Assembly (NCBI RefSeq): GCF_028858725.1
Contig: NC_084763.1
Location: 4,712,001 to 4,776,000 of the forward strand
Direction of reading: 5' to 3'
Origin: Colius striatus
Taxonomy: Eukaryota > Chordata > Aves > Coliiformes > Coliidae
Length of the DNA stretch: 64,000 nt
Shown here: positions 24,817-37,116 of the stretch, one piece after another
Position numbering within the stretch: the first letter of the stretch is position 1
Layout of the letters: every line of letters starts with the position of its first letter
The notes under the pieces: model-generated
What the model saw: only the letters and a program-made list of their open reading frames with translations
Databases searched by the model: none
What the model was told of the DNA's origin: nothing
Position numbers and translations under genes: made by a program

Positions 24817-24867
24817 ACAGTCAAGCCAGCACTACAGGACCAGCTTCGCTCTTTTTGGAGCTCCAAG
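24817..24867 (+). CDS. CLASP2: candidate 51-nt alternative CLASP2 exon
   Basis: A good acceptor (tttttgtaaactttcag) precedes 51 nt that read TVKPALQDQLRSFWSSK without a stop in phase 0. That is exactly the phase shared by the exons ending at 24652 and starting at 29769. The donor gttttt is weak. If included, it would insert 17 residues between SLK and VKVAILKY inside TOG3. I do not recognise the peptide from known isoforms. Confidence 0.35.
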
Positions 24868-27800
24868 GTTTTTGTCTGAATTATTGTCTTTATTCTTAAC
24901 CCTATATCCAACTCTTACAGTGTTTTCAATAATTGATATTTGAATGCACTTGTATGCTGCTACTAACCTCTGCAAGAACCTTTGAAGCATGCAGATGTTC
25001 CATTTTAAGCATTACACTAGTATGAAAACGTTTGCTGCAAGAGAGATCTAATAAAACCACAGTACAGTAAAAACGAGCAACAAAAAATGTGGCCGCCTAA
25101 CATCAAGCTGGTTATGCAAACTCACTCTCTCAAGTCTTTCCTAATGTTATGTTTGTGATTTCCCAGAAATGTGTTCCTAGTTGATACTGTTCTCTCTGTT
25201 AAGCCTGATAAGTCTTGAATATCAATTAAATTGTTTTAATTGTAAAACAAACTTGAGTTAGTGTATTAAAAATCAGCTCCCTTTGTGGTACACTTCACTG
25301 AAAGCTATGTGTAGTTTTAGAGCTACACACTTTTTTACATGAGGATCTGTAGTCAATAGACTGTTTCCTCAAGTACATCTACAGTTCCAAAGAGAGTTGA
25401 TTTTAGGATAAACACATCCAAACCAAAGATGTACAAGTGATGTCAATGGGGAAATAACAAGCATATGTAACTGGCATTTTCTGCTCTATCCTGCACGAAA
25501 TACGTTGTACATATTTTGATACTGCACAAGAAATATGGCTTTTCCCAAGTTACATTGAACATAAAGTCAAATGAATATGCCTTTTTTGTCTACAATACAG
25601 TAAAACTTACATTTTTAAGCTTTTGAGGACAGTTGATACGTTGACCACTGTTGCTTCGTAGAGCTGTGTTTAAAAGGGACTGCTGTCATTTATTGAAGAC
25701 AGCAAATGAGGTAGTAAAAATCAGTTTGTTGTTTAAATAAATCCTTGGAACAAATTGGGCTTGGTTTTGTTTTACTTGGTTTTCTTCCCCAGAGGGTGAA
25801 TTTGGTGGTTGAGACGTTCTCTTTTTCCCCCCTATACAGTAGTACAGCTGCTAAACGTACATTGATCATGTTTTGAAGTTGAGAGTGGAGATTTGGAACA
25901 GGGCATAGACTCCTCCTAGGCTGAGTTGGGGCCTAAGTTCAAGAATATTCATTCTGTGATCTAGAAGGAATGAAGAAATTTGAAACACTTAATGGGAAGA
26001 CACTGAAAATGATTTCCAGAATTTGAGAGAGACTTCAGAAATCATTATGCTGGTAAAACTGCCTCCAGAGAAAATCATCAGTCAGTTTGAAATAGAGACT
26101 GTTTATAATGCAATGAGACAGTAAAACATGTAATGTTTAAGAGAAGGTAAACTCTTTTCAGAAGAAAGTGGTGTCTGCCCCCTAATTCTATCATGACAAG
26201 GTAACTACAGCTTCAGGATCCAGACAGTAAAGTTACTGAACGTAAATTGCAGGAGTATCCATTTCATATCCACTTTATGGAATGTTTTGTCTAAATCCCA
26301 TCCTAAATGCACTCAGATGTGTAACAGGTAAATCAATACTCTGAAGTCTCTACTCCATTTCTTGAAATCTTCTGCTTTTGTTCTTCCTCTGATAGATGGC
26401 TGTTTGGTTGCAGAGTGTCCCTTTGGGCTAGATATGCTGAGACAGGGTTTTTCAGCATCTTTGAAGATGTTCAGATTTAAGAAAGGGGGTGATAGATCAG
26501 AAATTTGCTTTGTGGAAAGATTCCCTTCTTTTCCTTCTGGTTCTCATGTGACAGTAGTAAATAATCATGATCCTTTCGAGTAAACTGCCACTGTTGTTGT
26601 TACTTACCAGTGCACCTAAGTCTTAGTCACACTTTTAAGTGGCCACAGAGGTAGATGTGATAGGTAGCCAGTAAGTGGACCAAACACAGAGATGGTACAA
26701 TTCTACTGGCATCATCCATGGAGCATGCAGCACTGTGAATCATACAGGATCTATCCAACATTCCTTTGCTAAACTTTTACATGTAGGTGTAGTGAATTGC
26801 TCAAACAGTTTAGAGGTGCCAGATGCTTCCGTCTGCTTTGGGCCAATGTATGGGTGAGCAAGGGAGTCAAATTTTCTAGATGGGATAGAATCTGTGGAGC
26901 TTCTTGTTTGGGTGCAAAACATACACTTTCCAAAGCATGGGTGTTGGCTTGAAATACGCTCCAAGTCATCACTTGGATTGTTCTCAGGTTGAATATCAAA
27001 TGGCTCACACTCAGTGAGGGTTTGATTTTAAGCACTGTGGCCCAAGTTTGGTACGAGTTTCTACGTGTTCTTTCCTTAGAAAACATTGCCCTGGTGACAG
27101 AGCTTTTTGCAGAGACAGGTCTTGCTGATCATAGAATACTTTGTTTTCTTTCAAACAGTGACACATTCACAGAGATGAGAGCACTCTTCAGAGTTCCTTA
27201 GTGAGTGTTTTAGTCATTTGGTTAAATAATGAGAGATAGTCTAAGTATCCAGTACCTTAGGGGCAGACACCTGACATACAGCAATCTGAAAGTCACTTCA
27301 CATGATTATATTCAGTTGGAATAAGGCAGAGTAGTGTCTCACATCCTAGGAAAGCACTCTAAGAGATGGGCTGCTTTTTCCTGGTTTATGTAAAGCAGCT
27401 TCTCTACCTCCTTCTTTCTTTCTTCTTGTAATGTGAAATATTTCTTTTGTCTTGCTCCTTACACTCCATCTCAGTTTTTTCACAGGACAGGAAAACAGTT
27501 TGCCTTCAGGCACTGACTGTGTAGCATCCTCTCAGTGTTCCCTGAATCTCTGGAGGTAGCTGCACATAGTTTTATGCCAGAATTTGTCTTCTCATTATCT
27601 GTGGAAGATGTTTATGAAGCACTTTAGTACCATTTATACCTGATCTTTTGTGAGTGATAGTGCTAATGATGCCTTGATCTGTATTTCATCTCACTTACAC
27701 AGCAGTGCTATTCTTAGGGAAAATATCTGTATGTGTTATATGCTGTACAGGACACATGTCTCAGTGTTTATAGTCCAGCTGAAGTACAAGAAATTCAACC

Positions 27801-29768
27801 TAGGGTACAAAGATAGTCAAGACAGTATTAAATAAAAAGACAGTGGTTTCAGATATACAGCAAATATTTACTGAAAGAATTCCTGGAGCTGCTTACATGA
27901 CAGTCAGGAATTGTGTCCCTCCTCTCAGAGATTAAGTGGCTTGTTGGAAGAGGACTGTGTTAGACCTTTCATTGCTACATCTAAACTCTGTACATACTTG
28001 GATGAGATGCTGTTAGGGAGTGTACTTCAAGGTGGAGATTCTGATCCATAGTAGTACTATCTCATGATATTTGAGCATAAAAAGGTATCCCTTCTCTCTA
28101 AAGCAGTTAGTGAAAAACACTGCCTTTCAAAACAGTTGTCAAGCTTGGCTTTGGGTATCCGTCTCACTGTGAAGAGTTTGATGAGTGTGAACTCTCCAGT
28201 CATCTTCTGATTACAGGTTTTCTGTCTCCTGAGAGCTTCAGTCATTCAGAAGTCTGTGCCATTTACTCTGTGAGAGTAGTTTAGACAGTAAATAGTGCTG
28301 TTCTCTTAGATACCAGTACTCCAGGATTTTTTAACTGGGAGAAAGGCCTGTGGATGTTCTAAGTATCAGAGTTCTTTTTGTTTAAGGTGTGATATGTATT
28401 TAAGTCATAAACAGTTAAAGATAGTGCTGTTGATCATCTAGAAGTGTTAACTATTGCTTTATGTTTGGAAAACCATATAGCCTAAGGTGATTTTTGTTGT
28501 AGAGGTGTTTGTGGGGTATTTTTCCTTTGGAAAGAATGTAGCAAATAGTGTGGACTTCACTGCATTTGTTGGTCCTGATCTGCAGAACCTGAGAACTTCC
28601 ACAAGTTGTTGTTATGTTGGTACCTAACTTTGGAGGAGTCCAACTTTAACAGCTGCCATGAAAATGAAGTGTTCATTATTGATCTACATGTATCAGGAGT
28701 CACTGATGTGTGTGTTGGTGTATCTGGAGTTTTTACATTGGCACGACCAAGGAAAATTTCTACATAGCTTTGCTCAGAACAGTTGTATTGAATCCCTGAA
28801 CAATGAAACATACACCCAGAACTCTCTTTTTCTTCTTTCTGATTATCATGGGCATAAGTGTCTCTCTCTTGGTAGATATTTCTGGTTCACTTGAATTGTA
28901 AGTGGAAATAAAGGCAGCTAAGTCAAATAGGTGGCCTCAATAAAGCTTTACCGTTTTTGTTGGGATGTATTGTGTGATAAATCCTTGGGGCAGCAGGAGT
29001 CAAGGAAGTAAATATTTAAAGGAGATATGAGCATAAAAGCCCTGTACTCAAAGCTGTGCAGGTGCAGTTCTGGAGCAACTAGAGACTGCAGTCTGGGATG
29101 TACAGAACAGATTCTCTTTTAATGAGCAGGAGTTTGCAGAGTAGCAGAAGGATGCTCAGATAATTGAAGGGGTAAATACATGTGTCTGGCTTTTGAATAT
29201 CTTCAAAGGAAGAGTGTGCATATGACCCTTCTGTGATTCTGTGACCCCTTCTAAGTCTTTTGTAGAAGTTCTAGTCCATATCTTTTTAGTATTTAATGGG
29301 AAGATTGGTGTGGCTTATCCCCAGCAATAGTGAGTGCTCAGATCTGGTGCTTTAAGGAAGGATGGTGACTGTTAACTACATAGTAGGAGCTAATAGGAAC
29401 TGACACTTGGTTCACCAGATGATGTTCTTCTTTCATTTTAGTACTTGAAAAAAATTCTTAATGATTCTGAAAGCAGTTTTCTGTGAAATATGAGCTTCTG
29501 CATATGCAATGATTTCTGTATCTTTTAGTTGCTATCAGTGAAATGTAAGACTTACATTAATATTGGAGTTTCTGTGGAATAACTCACTTCTTGAAATGTC
29601 ACATCCATCTGTAGATTGATTTATTGTGTAGAGTTTTGTATCAATGCTGAAGTGATGCCTAATTGGGGGAAAAAACCCATCTTTAGGGAATGAACACTGT
29701 CCTGTCAGCACCTTTGTTCTTGCAGAAAACCATTGCTGTTTTCCACCTGACTCTCTCTCTCTTTGCAG

Positions 29769-29912
29769 GTCAAAGTCGCCATCCTTAAATACATCGAGAC
29801 TCTTGCACAGCAGATGGATCCAGGAGATTTTGTCAATTCAAGTGAAACTAGGTTAGCAGTGTCTCGTATCATCACCTGGACCACAGAACCTAAAAGCTCA
29901 GATGTTAGGAAG
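29769..29912 (+). CDS. CLASP2: CLASP2 exon: VKVAILKYIETLAQQMDPGDF
   Basis: A 144-nt exon, phase 0 in and out, between ctctttgcag and gtatgt. It encodes VKVAILKYIETLAQQMDPGD, then SSETRLAVSRIITWTTEPKS and SDVRK. It is a TOG3 HEAT repeat. The mammalian counterpart differs at only a few residues, as I recall. Confidence 0.98.
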
Positions 29913-30099
29913 GTATGTTTGTTCATATGTGCTTCGAATTGCCATGTATTGCAAGTGCCGTGGTGGTTTAGGGAAGCTATTGCTTATTGTCTATTGTCTA
30001 AACAACAACAACAAAAATTCTCTTCAAAACCAAACTTCCTTTTCATAGAGAAAAAATAATTTTATATCCTTCTCAGCAAACACTCCCAAGTTTGCTGAT

Positions 30100-30458
30100 A
30101 AGAGGAGACAGCAGCAGCATCTCATTGATGGTTACAAATATCTCCATGGTGGGTGTCAGGAGGTTGAGGCATCCCTTCTTCCTGTTGTATCCAGTGATAG
30201 GACAAGGGGTAATGGAAAGAAGCTGGAACACAAGAGGTTTCATTGAAACATAAGGAGAAACTATTTCCCTGCTGAGGTGAGGGAGTCCTGGCCCAGGCTG
30301 CCCAGGGAGAGTGTGGAGGCTCCTTCTTGGGAGATCTTCAAACCCACGTGGACACGTTCCTGTGTGACCTACTCTAGGTGGCCCTGCTCTGGCAGGGGGT
30401 TGGTTTGGATGATCTTTCAAGGTCCCTTCCAACCCCTGCCATTCTGTGATTCCATGAT
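30100..30458 (+). repeat. CR1 LINE 3' UTR fragment
   Basis: About 360 bp of CR1 3' region: ggtgggtgtcaggaggttga, gataggacaaggggtaatgg, aggctgcccagggagagtgt, tgtgacctactctaggtggc, and the tail ccttccaacccctgccattc. Open frames here on either strand are repeat artefacts. Confidence 0.95.
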
Positions 30459-33374
30459 TTCTCTTGATAAAGTATCAGAAGTGACAAAGTAAAACTTTGC
30501 CAAATATATGATTAAGAACTTTAATGCATCTTGAGACTCTGTTAGGGTTGTATTTTCATCCATGTTAATATATTGAGTTCAGCTTTCATAATACAAGGAA
30601 TAGCTTTTTTCAAGCATTTCCTGATGTTAAAATCTCTTGAGTGGGCATTTTCTGTCACTTTAATGTCACTCCAGAGGTCATCCTAAGTTATACTAGTAAC
30701 TCATTCATAACAGGAATGGTAGGTTTGGGAGCAAACTTGGTTCACCCAAACACATAGGATTTTCTCCCATCCTATGTGTTTAACAAATTACAGGTAAATA
30801 ATTGTTGACCTTTTGGCAAAAGGAAGTTAGTGCTTTAATAAGCATCAAGATTTGTTCTTGTAATGCTGCAGTTCCAGTGCAGAACTCTTCTTTTCTATAA
30901 CTGCTGTGAAATGAAAACTAATACTTGAGCTACATGGATGTGCCAGAGATACAGAATAACCATGAGAAAGATAGCAATGGAGTCCCATTATAGAAGGCAA
31001 AAATCTTTCAGGTTTGTTTGCAGTTGGATGGAATAGACTTGTGTTGTTGTTAGTGTCACCAGCTGTTTTGTTTTAGCTGCCATTATCAGCATGCTAGCAC
31101 TTTTTGAATCAGAAAACATACTTCATAGCTGTTAAGTGCAGGCATCTTTGGCACAGAGAAGTAGCTCTTCTTTTTCTTTATCACTGTTTCTGCAGTTGGA
31201 AGAGTTATAGAAGTTGATGTGTTTAGATTTACTTTGGTGTTTTCAATTATGTTTGACTTTTGGCAACTTGATCATTTCTGGAAACACTACCAAAACTTAC
31301 TTCTTTAAGGAAGGATGTTTTGTGGGAGAGGATTGAGAGAAAGTAGTGGAAGCTGTCTCCCACCCAAACTGTGCAACATGAGAACAAAACTAAAAGTAAC
31401 TTCTTGTTGTCTTGAATGTTTGTCATATGTAATATAAAAACAAAGGAGAGTGTATATTGGAGATACTTATTTTTAGTCTTTCACTTGTTACGTAACTTCA
31501 TAAACATGAGGAAACAGGAATGGATTATATCCTGTGGATTTTACCGTGTTCTAGTGACATAGGTGAGACCATAGGCCAGGAGGAGAATTGAAGCAGCACT
31601 ATCTCCTCAATCTGTAAAGTTTTAGTGCTAAGACACGTGGCAAGCTCCCTTATCTGATGGTTCAGATCTCTAATAAGCATTTTTATGTCAATAAGTAACT
31701 GAATCATGGAAAGAATTGCCACAGTTTAATCATCTGGAACACCTGAATTCTATGAAGCTTTCTCATTTTATTTTTGCTTTCCATAGCACAGCCATTAGAA
31801 GCAGCTAAATGCCAAAAACATTGAGGAGCTCTTGAAAACTAAATTTCCCCAGAAGTGTGAAAGAATGGTTCTGATGGTGTAAAATGTTTTCATTTCATAA
31901 CAGGCTTCACAGCTGCTACCACAGGCTTTTTCCTTTCATTTAGTCTAAGAGACTTACAGCATTTAGTATGTTTTCTTGAAATGAAAACTGTGTTTCTGCC
32001 TAATTGTTGTGTTTGAGGGGTTATTTTTAGTAAGAATATTTCCAATACTAAGTATTATGAACAATCCTTTTCTTATTTCATCATTTTGGAGTTGGTCACT
32101 CAGTGCAGTTCAGTGACAGGGGCTTTTTCACTTTCTGGAAGGTAAAATTACGTGTTTCAGAACTTAGTTTCTTTTCTAAGGTTAGAGAATAGAATCTTCT
32201 TAGAAGCAAAGTATCTGTAATCCTTACTGCACAGTTCCAGAGGGGTTATTTGTATGACCAGTTTAGTCAGCTCATGCTGATGAGGAGAAAAACCTCCAAA
32301 TATCCTAAAATGGTTTTTTTTTTCAAGGAAGACATTAAAAATAGATAATGGCATAGTTGAAAACCATCTGTGAGTCTGGAGCAATTCTGATACTTCAGGT
32401 TGAGCTTCATTGTGGGCAGACTGGATGATACCTGTTTCTTTTCTGATGACACTGGACTATCTATTCTGTTGTCAGCTTCAATAGACAGTGTGGCAGAGTG
32501 TAGACATGAGTAACTGGACAGAAAAAGCAAAGTGTTAATTCCCAAGCCTTTGCTCAGTTGCTGAACTTGTTTTCATTTTGCTTTGTATCAATTTCTGCTC
32601 TAAGACAGACCATAAGGAATAACAAGGACAAGAGAAATGTTAAAGGCAGGTTGTAGAGGGCATTCAGGGTGTTTACTTGAAGGAAACAGGTATAAAAGGT
32701 AAAGAAAACAGCCAGTCACGAGTGTGCAGAGATAATTTGTGGCCATCTATCATGCCAGTATTTTTGTCATTAAACTCAATACTGAGATGTGTGCTGGTAT
32801 GTGTGCTCATACCTTGGCTTTCTGCTTTTAATTAAGAAATGCTACAGTTCATTGCTCTGGAAGCGAAAGGAGGGAAATAAATATCTAAAACCATTTTCTA
32901 AACTACCTGCTTGAAGTGTGTTGCTGTTTAAGCAAGCTGCCTCCCATTCTGTCTAACGTGAGGCACTGGTTCTCTCCAGAGCATGGCAGACCTCGATGGT
33001 GAGCTGTATAAACTAGACATTGTTGGTTAATCTTAGAATCAGAGTTTTGTACTGCAAAGAAGCTGTTAAACAATTCTGGGGAACTTACTCTTTAGCCTTT
33101 CACTGCAGTTGCTGTGTTGATGGGTTTGTTAGGCTATTCAGCAAGTGGTCATCAAACTGTATGAAGTTACTAAGTCGTGCAGTCAACATTCCTTTGCTAG
33201 AGGGAACCCAAGCCTTGTTTAAAAGCCTGTGTTGTCAGTTAAGAGCTCTGATTTTCTTTTAGTTCAGATTTTTGGCAAAAAAATACCTATAGTAAAACAT
33301 CATGTAGGATGAGGGTGATGTTAAAGGTGAAGTATTAAAATTGAGGGTGTGGGAGATGACATCCATTAGACTGG

Positions 33375-33520
33375 ATGGGACAGCCATGGCCTCATGGGCA
33401 ACCTGTGTCAGGGCCTCCCCACTCTCCCAGGGAGGAACTTCTTCCACATACCTAGTCTAAATCTGCCCTGTTTCAGTTCAAAGCCATTACACCTTGTCCT
33501 ATCGCTCCGTGCCCTTCCGT
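33375..33520 (-). repeat. CR1 fragment, reverse
   Basis: The sequence aacctgtgtcagggcctccc, ggaacttcttccacatacct and gttcaaagccattacacctt is the reverse complement of an internal CR1 3' segment. It lacks the terminal tail. Confidence 0.85.
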
Positions 33521-33945
33521 CACCTGTAATTACCACTTGCAGAAGTCAGGAGAAGGAATTGCAGGCCTGTTTCTGCTTGGTGTCTTCCATTTCTCCCTTT
33601 ATTTTTTTTTTTTCAACTTGCCAAACCCTTTGTGAGTTCCTTCAGTACTTTTTTTACCAAGTAGGATTCTGAGGTTGGTGGGGCTGAGGAGCATGTTTGA
33701 AAGCATTGTTAAAATGATTGTGCGAAGTGTGAGCTCATTGTTGTGTGCCTGGGTTTATCCAGATCTGAATTACCAGCTTCCCAGCAAACATGAATCACTT
33801 CTGTTCCCATCTAACATCCTTATTCAAGCTTGATCAAGACTTAAGTTATGTTTTGTGATTACCACTTGTTACGGCATCTCTTGCCATAAGAATCCCTTAC
33901 TTTAGAAACTCAATCAAGTCTTCAGTCTGTATTTTCTTCTTCTAG

Positions 33946-34089
33946 GCTGCACAGTCAGTGCTGATTTCCCTTTTTGAACTCAACACTCCAGAGTTTACAA
34001 TGCTATTGGGTGCTTTACCAAAAACATTTCAGGATGGAGCCACAAAGCTTCTCCATAATCATCTCCGGAACACGGGCAACAGCAGTCAG
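33946..34089 (+). CDS. CLASP2: CLASP2 exon: AAQSVLISLFELNTPEFTM
   Basis: A 144-nt exon, phase 0 in and out, acceptor tcttcttctag. It encodes AAQSVLISLFELNTPEFTML, LGALPKTFQDGATKLLHNHL and RNTGNSSQ, the last HEAT repeat of TOG3 and its exit helix. The donor is the weaker gtttgt. Confidence 0.98.
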
Positions 34090-34488
34090 GTTTGTACACC
34101 TCTTACTGTTCATTCTGAAGTCACTGGTGTTTTGAGCATAGGTCCTCTTCAGTAGACTCTCATTTGTGTGAGAGAGCAACAAGGCTGGTAGAGTAGGGGA
34201 GGCAACTCAAATCCTATGTCTAAGTCTGAGTAGAAGATAGTACTCTTCATGGAATGCCTTTTCTTTATCCTCCAGAGAATGTGCTGTGTTGCTTCCAAGT
34301 CGTGTAGGAAGCTTGAATGTGCTTTTTAATGGGTAGTTGATTGTTTTCACTGTCTTGAAGTTGTTCCTGATTGAAGTTACTGTTAAATCATTAGACAAAC
34401 AAGAAATCAAATAGAAATTCCTTAAGTGATGTAATAAGTTAAAAGGGAAGCTGTACTACAGTATCTCTTCTCGCCTCTCCTGCTTCAG
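34090..34488 (+). other. CLASP2: CLASP2 intron
   Basis: 399-bp intron. I see nothing in it. Confidence 0.85.
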
Positions 34489-34595
34489 GGATCAATGGGA
34501 AGTCCTTTAACGAGACCTACTCCACGCTCCCCAGCAAGTTGGTCAAGTCCTCTCACTTCCCCAACCAATACATCACAGAACACTTTGTCACCAAG
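34489..34595 (+). CDS. CLASP2: CLASP2 exon: GSPLTRPTPRSPASWSSPLTS
   Basis: A 107-nt exon between cctgcttcag and gtaatg. It encodes GSMGSPLTRPTPRSPASWSS, then PLTSPTNTSQNTLSP, ending in phase 2. It is a disordered linker rich in SP/TP sites between TOG3 and the C-terminal domain. Confidence 0.96.
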
Positions 34596-35201
34596 GTAAT
34601 GTAGTGACAGATGCTGGGAAATGATGGCCCTCACTGCACAGGTCTGGGAAGGGCTATGCAAAATGGATTTGCAAGAGAAGAGTTTGCAAACCTTAGGTCA
34701 GCTGGATCATCAAACCACACTTAATATTGGGGAGACTAATTTAGTAGTAGCTCATAAATGTTGTGGTCTCCAATTTTGTGGTTCCAACATTGCCAGTGAA
34801 GCAATCAAGTTGGTGTGAAAATTGTGTGCTTTCAGTCCTCCATACTTTGGATCTTCTCATCTAGAGAGAATGGTGCAAAAATCCCAGTTGTTTCATATTC
34901 ATAAGAGTTAAACAGAGAGCAAGAAGTTTATTTCTTCAGGCAGATGCTGCTACATGATGTAGCCCTTCCCTTAGCTGGCTGCTCTTTCTCTGTAAGTGAC
35001 AGTGCACTTACTAAGATGTACCATACATAGGAGGCTTTTCATGTGAAGATGCAGCTTTTTTCCTTGATGTGTTTCAAGAAAAATATTGATTTTATTAGTA
35101 TTTCTGGAGTCTCTGTAGTTCCACGCTCATGTTATTGAAAAACACAGGGATCACAGAACAAAACCATCTGAAACCCTTTGTCCTTCCTCTGTGACCCACA
35201 G
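34596..35201 (+). other. CLASP2: CLASP2 intron
   Basis: 606-bp intron. I looked here for an equivalent of the CLASP1-specific alternative insert and found none. Confidence 0.8.
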
Positions 35202-35355
35202 TGCATTTGATTATGACACTGAAAATATGAATTCTGAAGATATTTACAGCTCACTTCGTGGAGTCACTGAAGCCATTCAGAACTTCAGTTTTCGTAGTCA
35301 GGAAGATATGAACGAGCCTGTAAAACGAGACTCCAAAAAAGATGATGGTGATTTG
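35202..35355 (+). CDS. CLASP2: CLASP2 exon: FDYDTENMNSEDIYSSLRG
   Basis: A 154-nt exon completing a split Ser, with acceptor ctctgtgacccacag and donor gtgagt, phase 0 out. It encodes AFDYDTENMNSEDIYSSLRG, VTEAIQNFSFRSQEDMNEPV and KRDSKKDDGDL, an acidic and amphipathic segment leading into the C-terminal domain. Confidence 0.97.
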
Positions 35356-35946
35356 GTGAGTATCTCAGCTTGGTGCATCTCTGTATCAGCAAACCAAGCC
35401 AATGACCAATCCTTTGCAGATGGTGAAGCCTCTTGTTTGGTAGGTTTATATGTTAACACTTCTGAAATGGGACCTCTCTCCTAAATGAGAGCTTTAGAAC
35501 AATGCATTGCTAGTCTGGAACCCCGTTTTGGGAATGCCAAAGCTAAGTAGCACGAGCTGGTTGGTTGTCTAAGATGTGAGCAGATTAAAAAGAGATTGTC
35601 TTGCAAAGCACCTGCATTTCAGTTTGAGAGGCCTACACTTCAATATCTGTTTTTCCAAAGGCTTCATTTTATTCTGTACAAACCCTGTGGGGTTTTCAGT
35701 GCTGCATGGCAGCATTTTCAACTTCTGTCTCTGTGGAATTTGGGGATTTGTTGAGCTTGACCAGTACATTTACGTCGAAACATGTTTTTAGTTACTTGGC
35801 ATCAAACTTCTGAGGTAAAACAAAGCCAGCTGTTTCCAGTTGAAAGTTTGGAAGTTGGTAAACTCATTGCCATTTTTGCTGCTTAGACAAATGAGTGGCT
35901 ATTTGAAACCTCCCAAGTGCTTGTGTAACATGTGTTGTTCCTGCAG
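35356..35946 (+). other. CLASP2: CLASP2 intron
   Basis: 591-bp intron. I see nothing in it. Confidence 0.85.
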
Positions 35947-36175
35947 GTTTGCAGTGCTGCTGGGATAGTAGAGCTCCGAGCGGGCAGTGGCGGGAGCGAG
36001 ACAGGCCGAACAGCTCTGGATAACAAAACGTCCTTACTCAACACAATGCCTCCCCACTCTTCCCCACGCTCACGGGACTACAACCCATACAATTACTCTG
36101 ATGGCATCAGTTCCTTTAACAAGTCTGCTCTGAAAGAAGCCATGTTTGATGACGATGCAGAGCAGTTTCCTGATG
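35947..36175 (+). CDS. CLASP2: CLASP2 exon: RTALDNKTSLLNTMPPHSSP
   Basis: A 229-nt exon, phase 0 in and phase 1 out, between tgttcctgcag and gtaagt. It starts VCSAAGIVELRAGSGGSETG, which diverges from the mammalian sequence but has the same length as I recall it. It then returns to conserved RTALDNKTSLLNTMPPHSSP, RSRDYNPYNYSDGISSFNKS and ALKEAMFDDDAEQFPD. Confidence 0.96.
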
Positions 36176-36281
36176 GTAAGTTGCCGATTGCGTTCTGTGC
36201 CGCGAGGAAGACTCCGATTTTTCCACGTTGGGGTTCAGCAGTGGATGTGTCACCAGTGCCACTTGTAGGTTTAAAGGGTGA

Positions 36282-37085
36282 AAAAGGGATAAATACTGAA
36301 CTACAAACTGGTCAGCCTCATCTCCATCCTTGGAAAGGTGATGGAACAACTCATCCTGAATGTCATCACTGAACATGTGAAGGATAAGATGGTTATCAGG
36401 GGAGTCTGTTGCCTTCTATGAGTGCATAACCGGCTGGCTAGATGAGGGAATAGCAGCAGATGTCATCAGCCTTGACTTCAGCAAGGCTTTTGGCACTGTC
36501 TCCCACAATATCCTCATCAGAAAGCTCAGGCAGTGTGGCTTGGATGAGTGGACAGGGAGGTGGATGGAGAGCTGGCTGAATGACAGAGCCCAGAGGGGGG
36601 TGATCAATGGCACAGAGTTGAGTTGGAGGCCTGTGGCCAGTGGAGTTCCACAGGGATGGGTTCTGGGGCCAGTCTTGTTCAACATCTTCATCAACGACCT
36701 GGATGAGGGGACAGAGTGACCCTCAGCAAGTTCCCTGATGGCACCAAACTGGGAGCACTGGCTGATTCCCCAGAGGCTGTGCTGCCATTCAGCGGGATCT
36801 CGACTGGCTGGAGAGTTGGGCAGAGAGGAGCCTCACGAGGTTCAACAAGGGCAAGGGCAGAGTCCTGCAGCTGGGAAGGAGCAACATAAGCAAAAACTAT
36901 TTCAGTGTTTCAGTGAGGGAGCCCTGGCACAGGCTGCCCAGAGGGGTTGTGGAGGCTCCTTCTCTGGAGGTCTTCAGACCCGCCTGGACACGTTCCTATG
37001 TGACCTGATCTAGGTGAACCTGCTTCTGCAGGGGGGTTGGACTGGATGATCTCTAAAGGTCCCTTCCAACCCCACCATTCTATGA
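36282..37085 (+). mobile_element. CR1 LINE with reverse-transcriptase remnant, defective
   Basis: A 5'-truncated CR1 in the same orientation as CLASP2. The first part encodes VSLISILGKVMEQLIL and VITEHVKDK. After a break near 36400-36417 the frame shifts and reads 100 codons (36417-36716) with [16 protein letters not shown] and [20 protein letters not shown] before a stop at 36717-36719. These are conserved blocks of the non-LTR reverse transcriptase. The catalytic FADD box that should follow is missing or degraded. The element continues into a shortened CR1 3' UTR and ends at ccttccaaccccaccattct. It cannot move by itself. Confidence 0.93.
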
Positions 37086-37111
37086 ACTCTGTTGTATATT
37101 TTTGTCAGTAC

Positions 37112-37116
37112 ATCCT
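37112..37116 (+). repeat. 5-bp target-site duplication, left copy (ATCCT)
   Basis: ATCCT stands directly before the TG start of the LTR and is repeated directly after its CA end at 37568-37572. Confidence 0.85.

Larger units (their letters stand above)
24653..29768 (+). other. CLASP2: CLASP2 intron
   Basis: 5.1-kb AT-rich intron with a (GT)10 run at 24657-24676 and the 51-nt candidate exon at 24817-24867. I see no clear transposon. Confidence 0.8.
29913..33945 (+). other. CLASP2: CLASP2 intron
   Basis: 4.0-kb intron with a plus-strand CR1 (30100-30458) and a reverse CR1 piece (33375-33520). I see nothing coding. Confidence 0.83.

Noticed and set aside
26362..27201. cluster of ORFs on both strands in the 5-kb CLASP2 intron
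   Set aside because: No family resemblance and mutually overlapping frames; it looks like ordinary intron sequence.
30073..30432. 119-codon minus-strand ORF
   Set aside because: It lies within the CR1 copy at 30100-30458; its Pro/Gly-rich translation recurs in the other CR1 copies (for example 51287-51592).
34596..35201. search for a CLASP2 equivalent of the long CLASP1-only insert between TOG3 and the C-terminal domain
   Set aside because: No open block with matching phase and splice signals was found in this intron.
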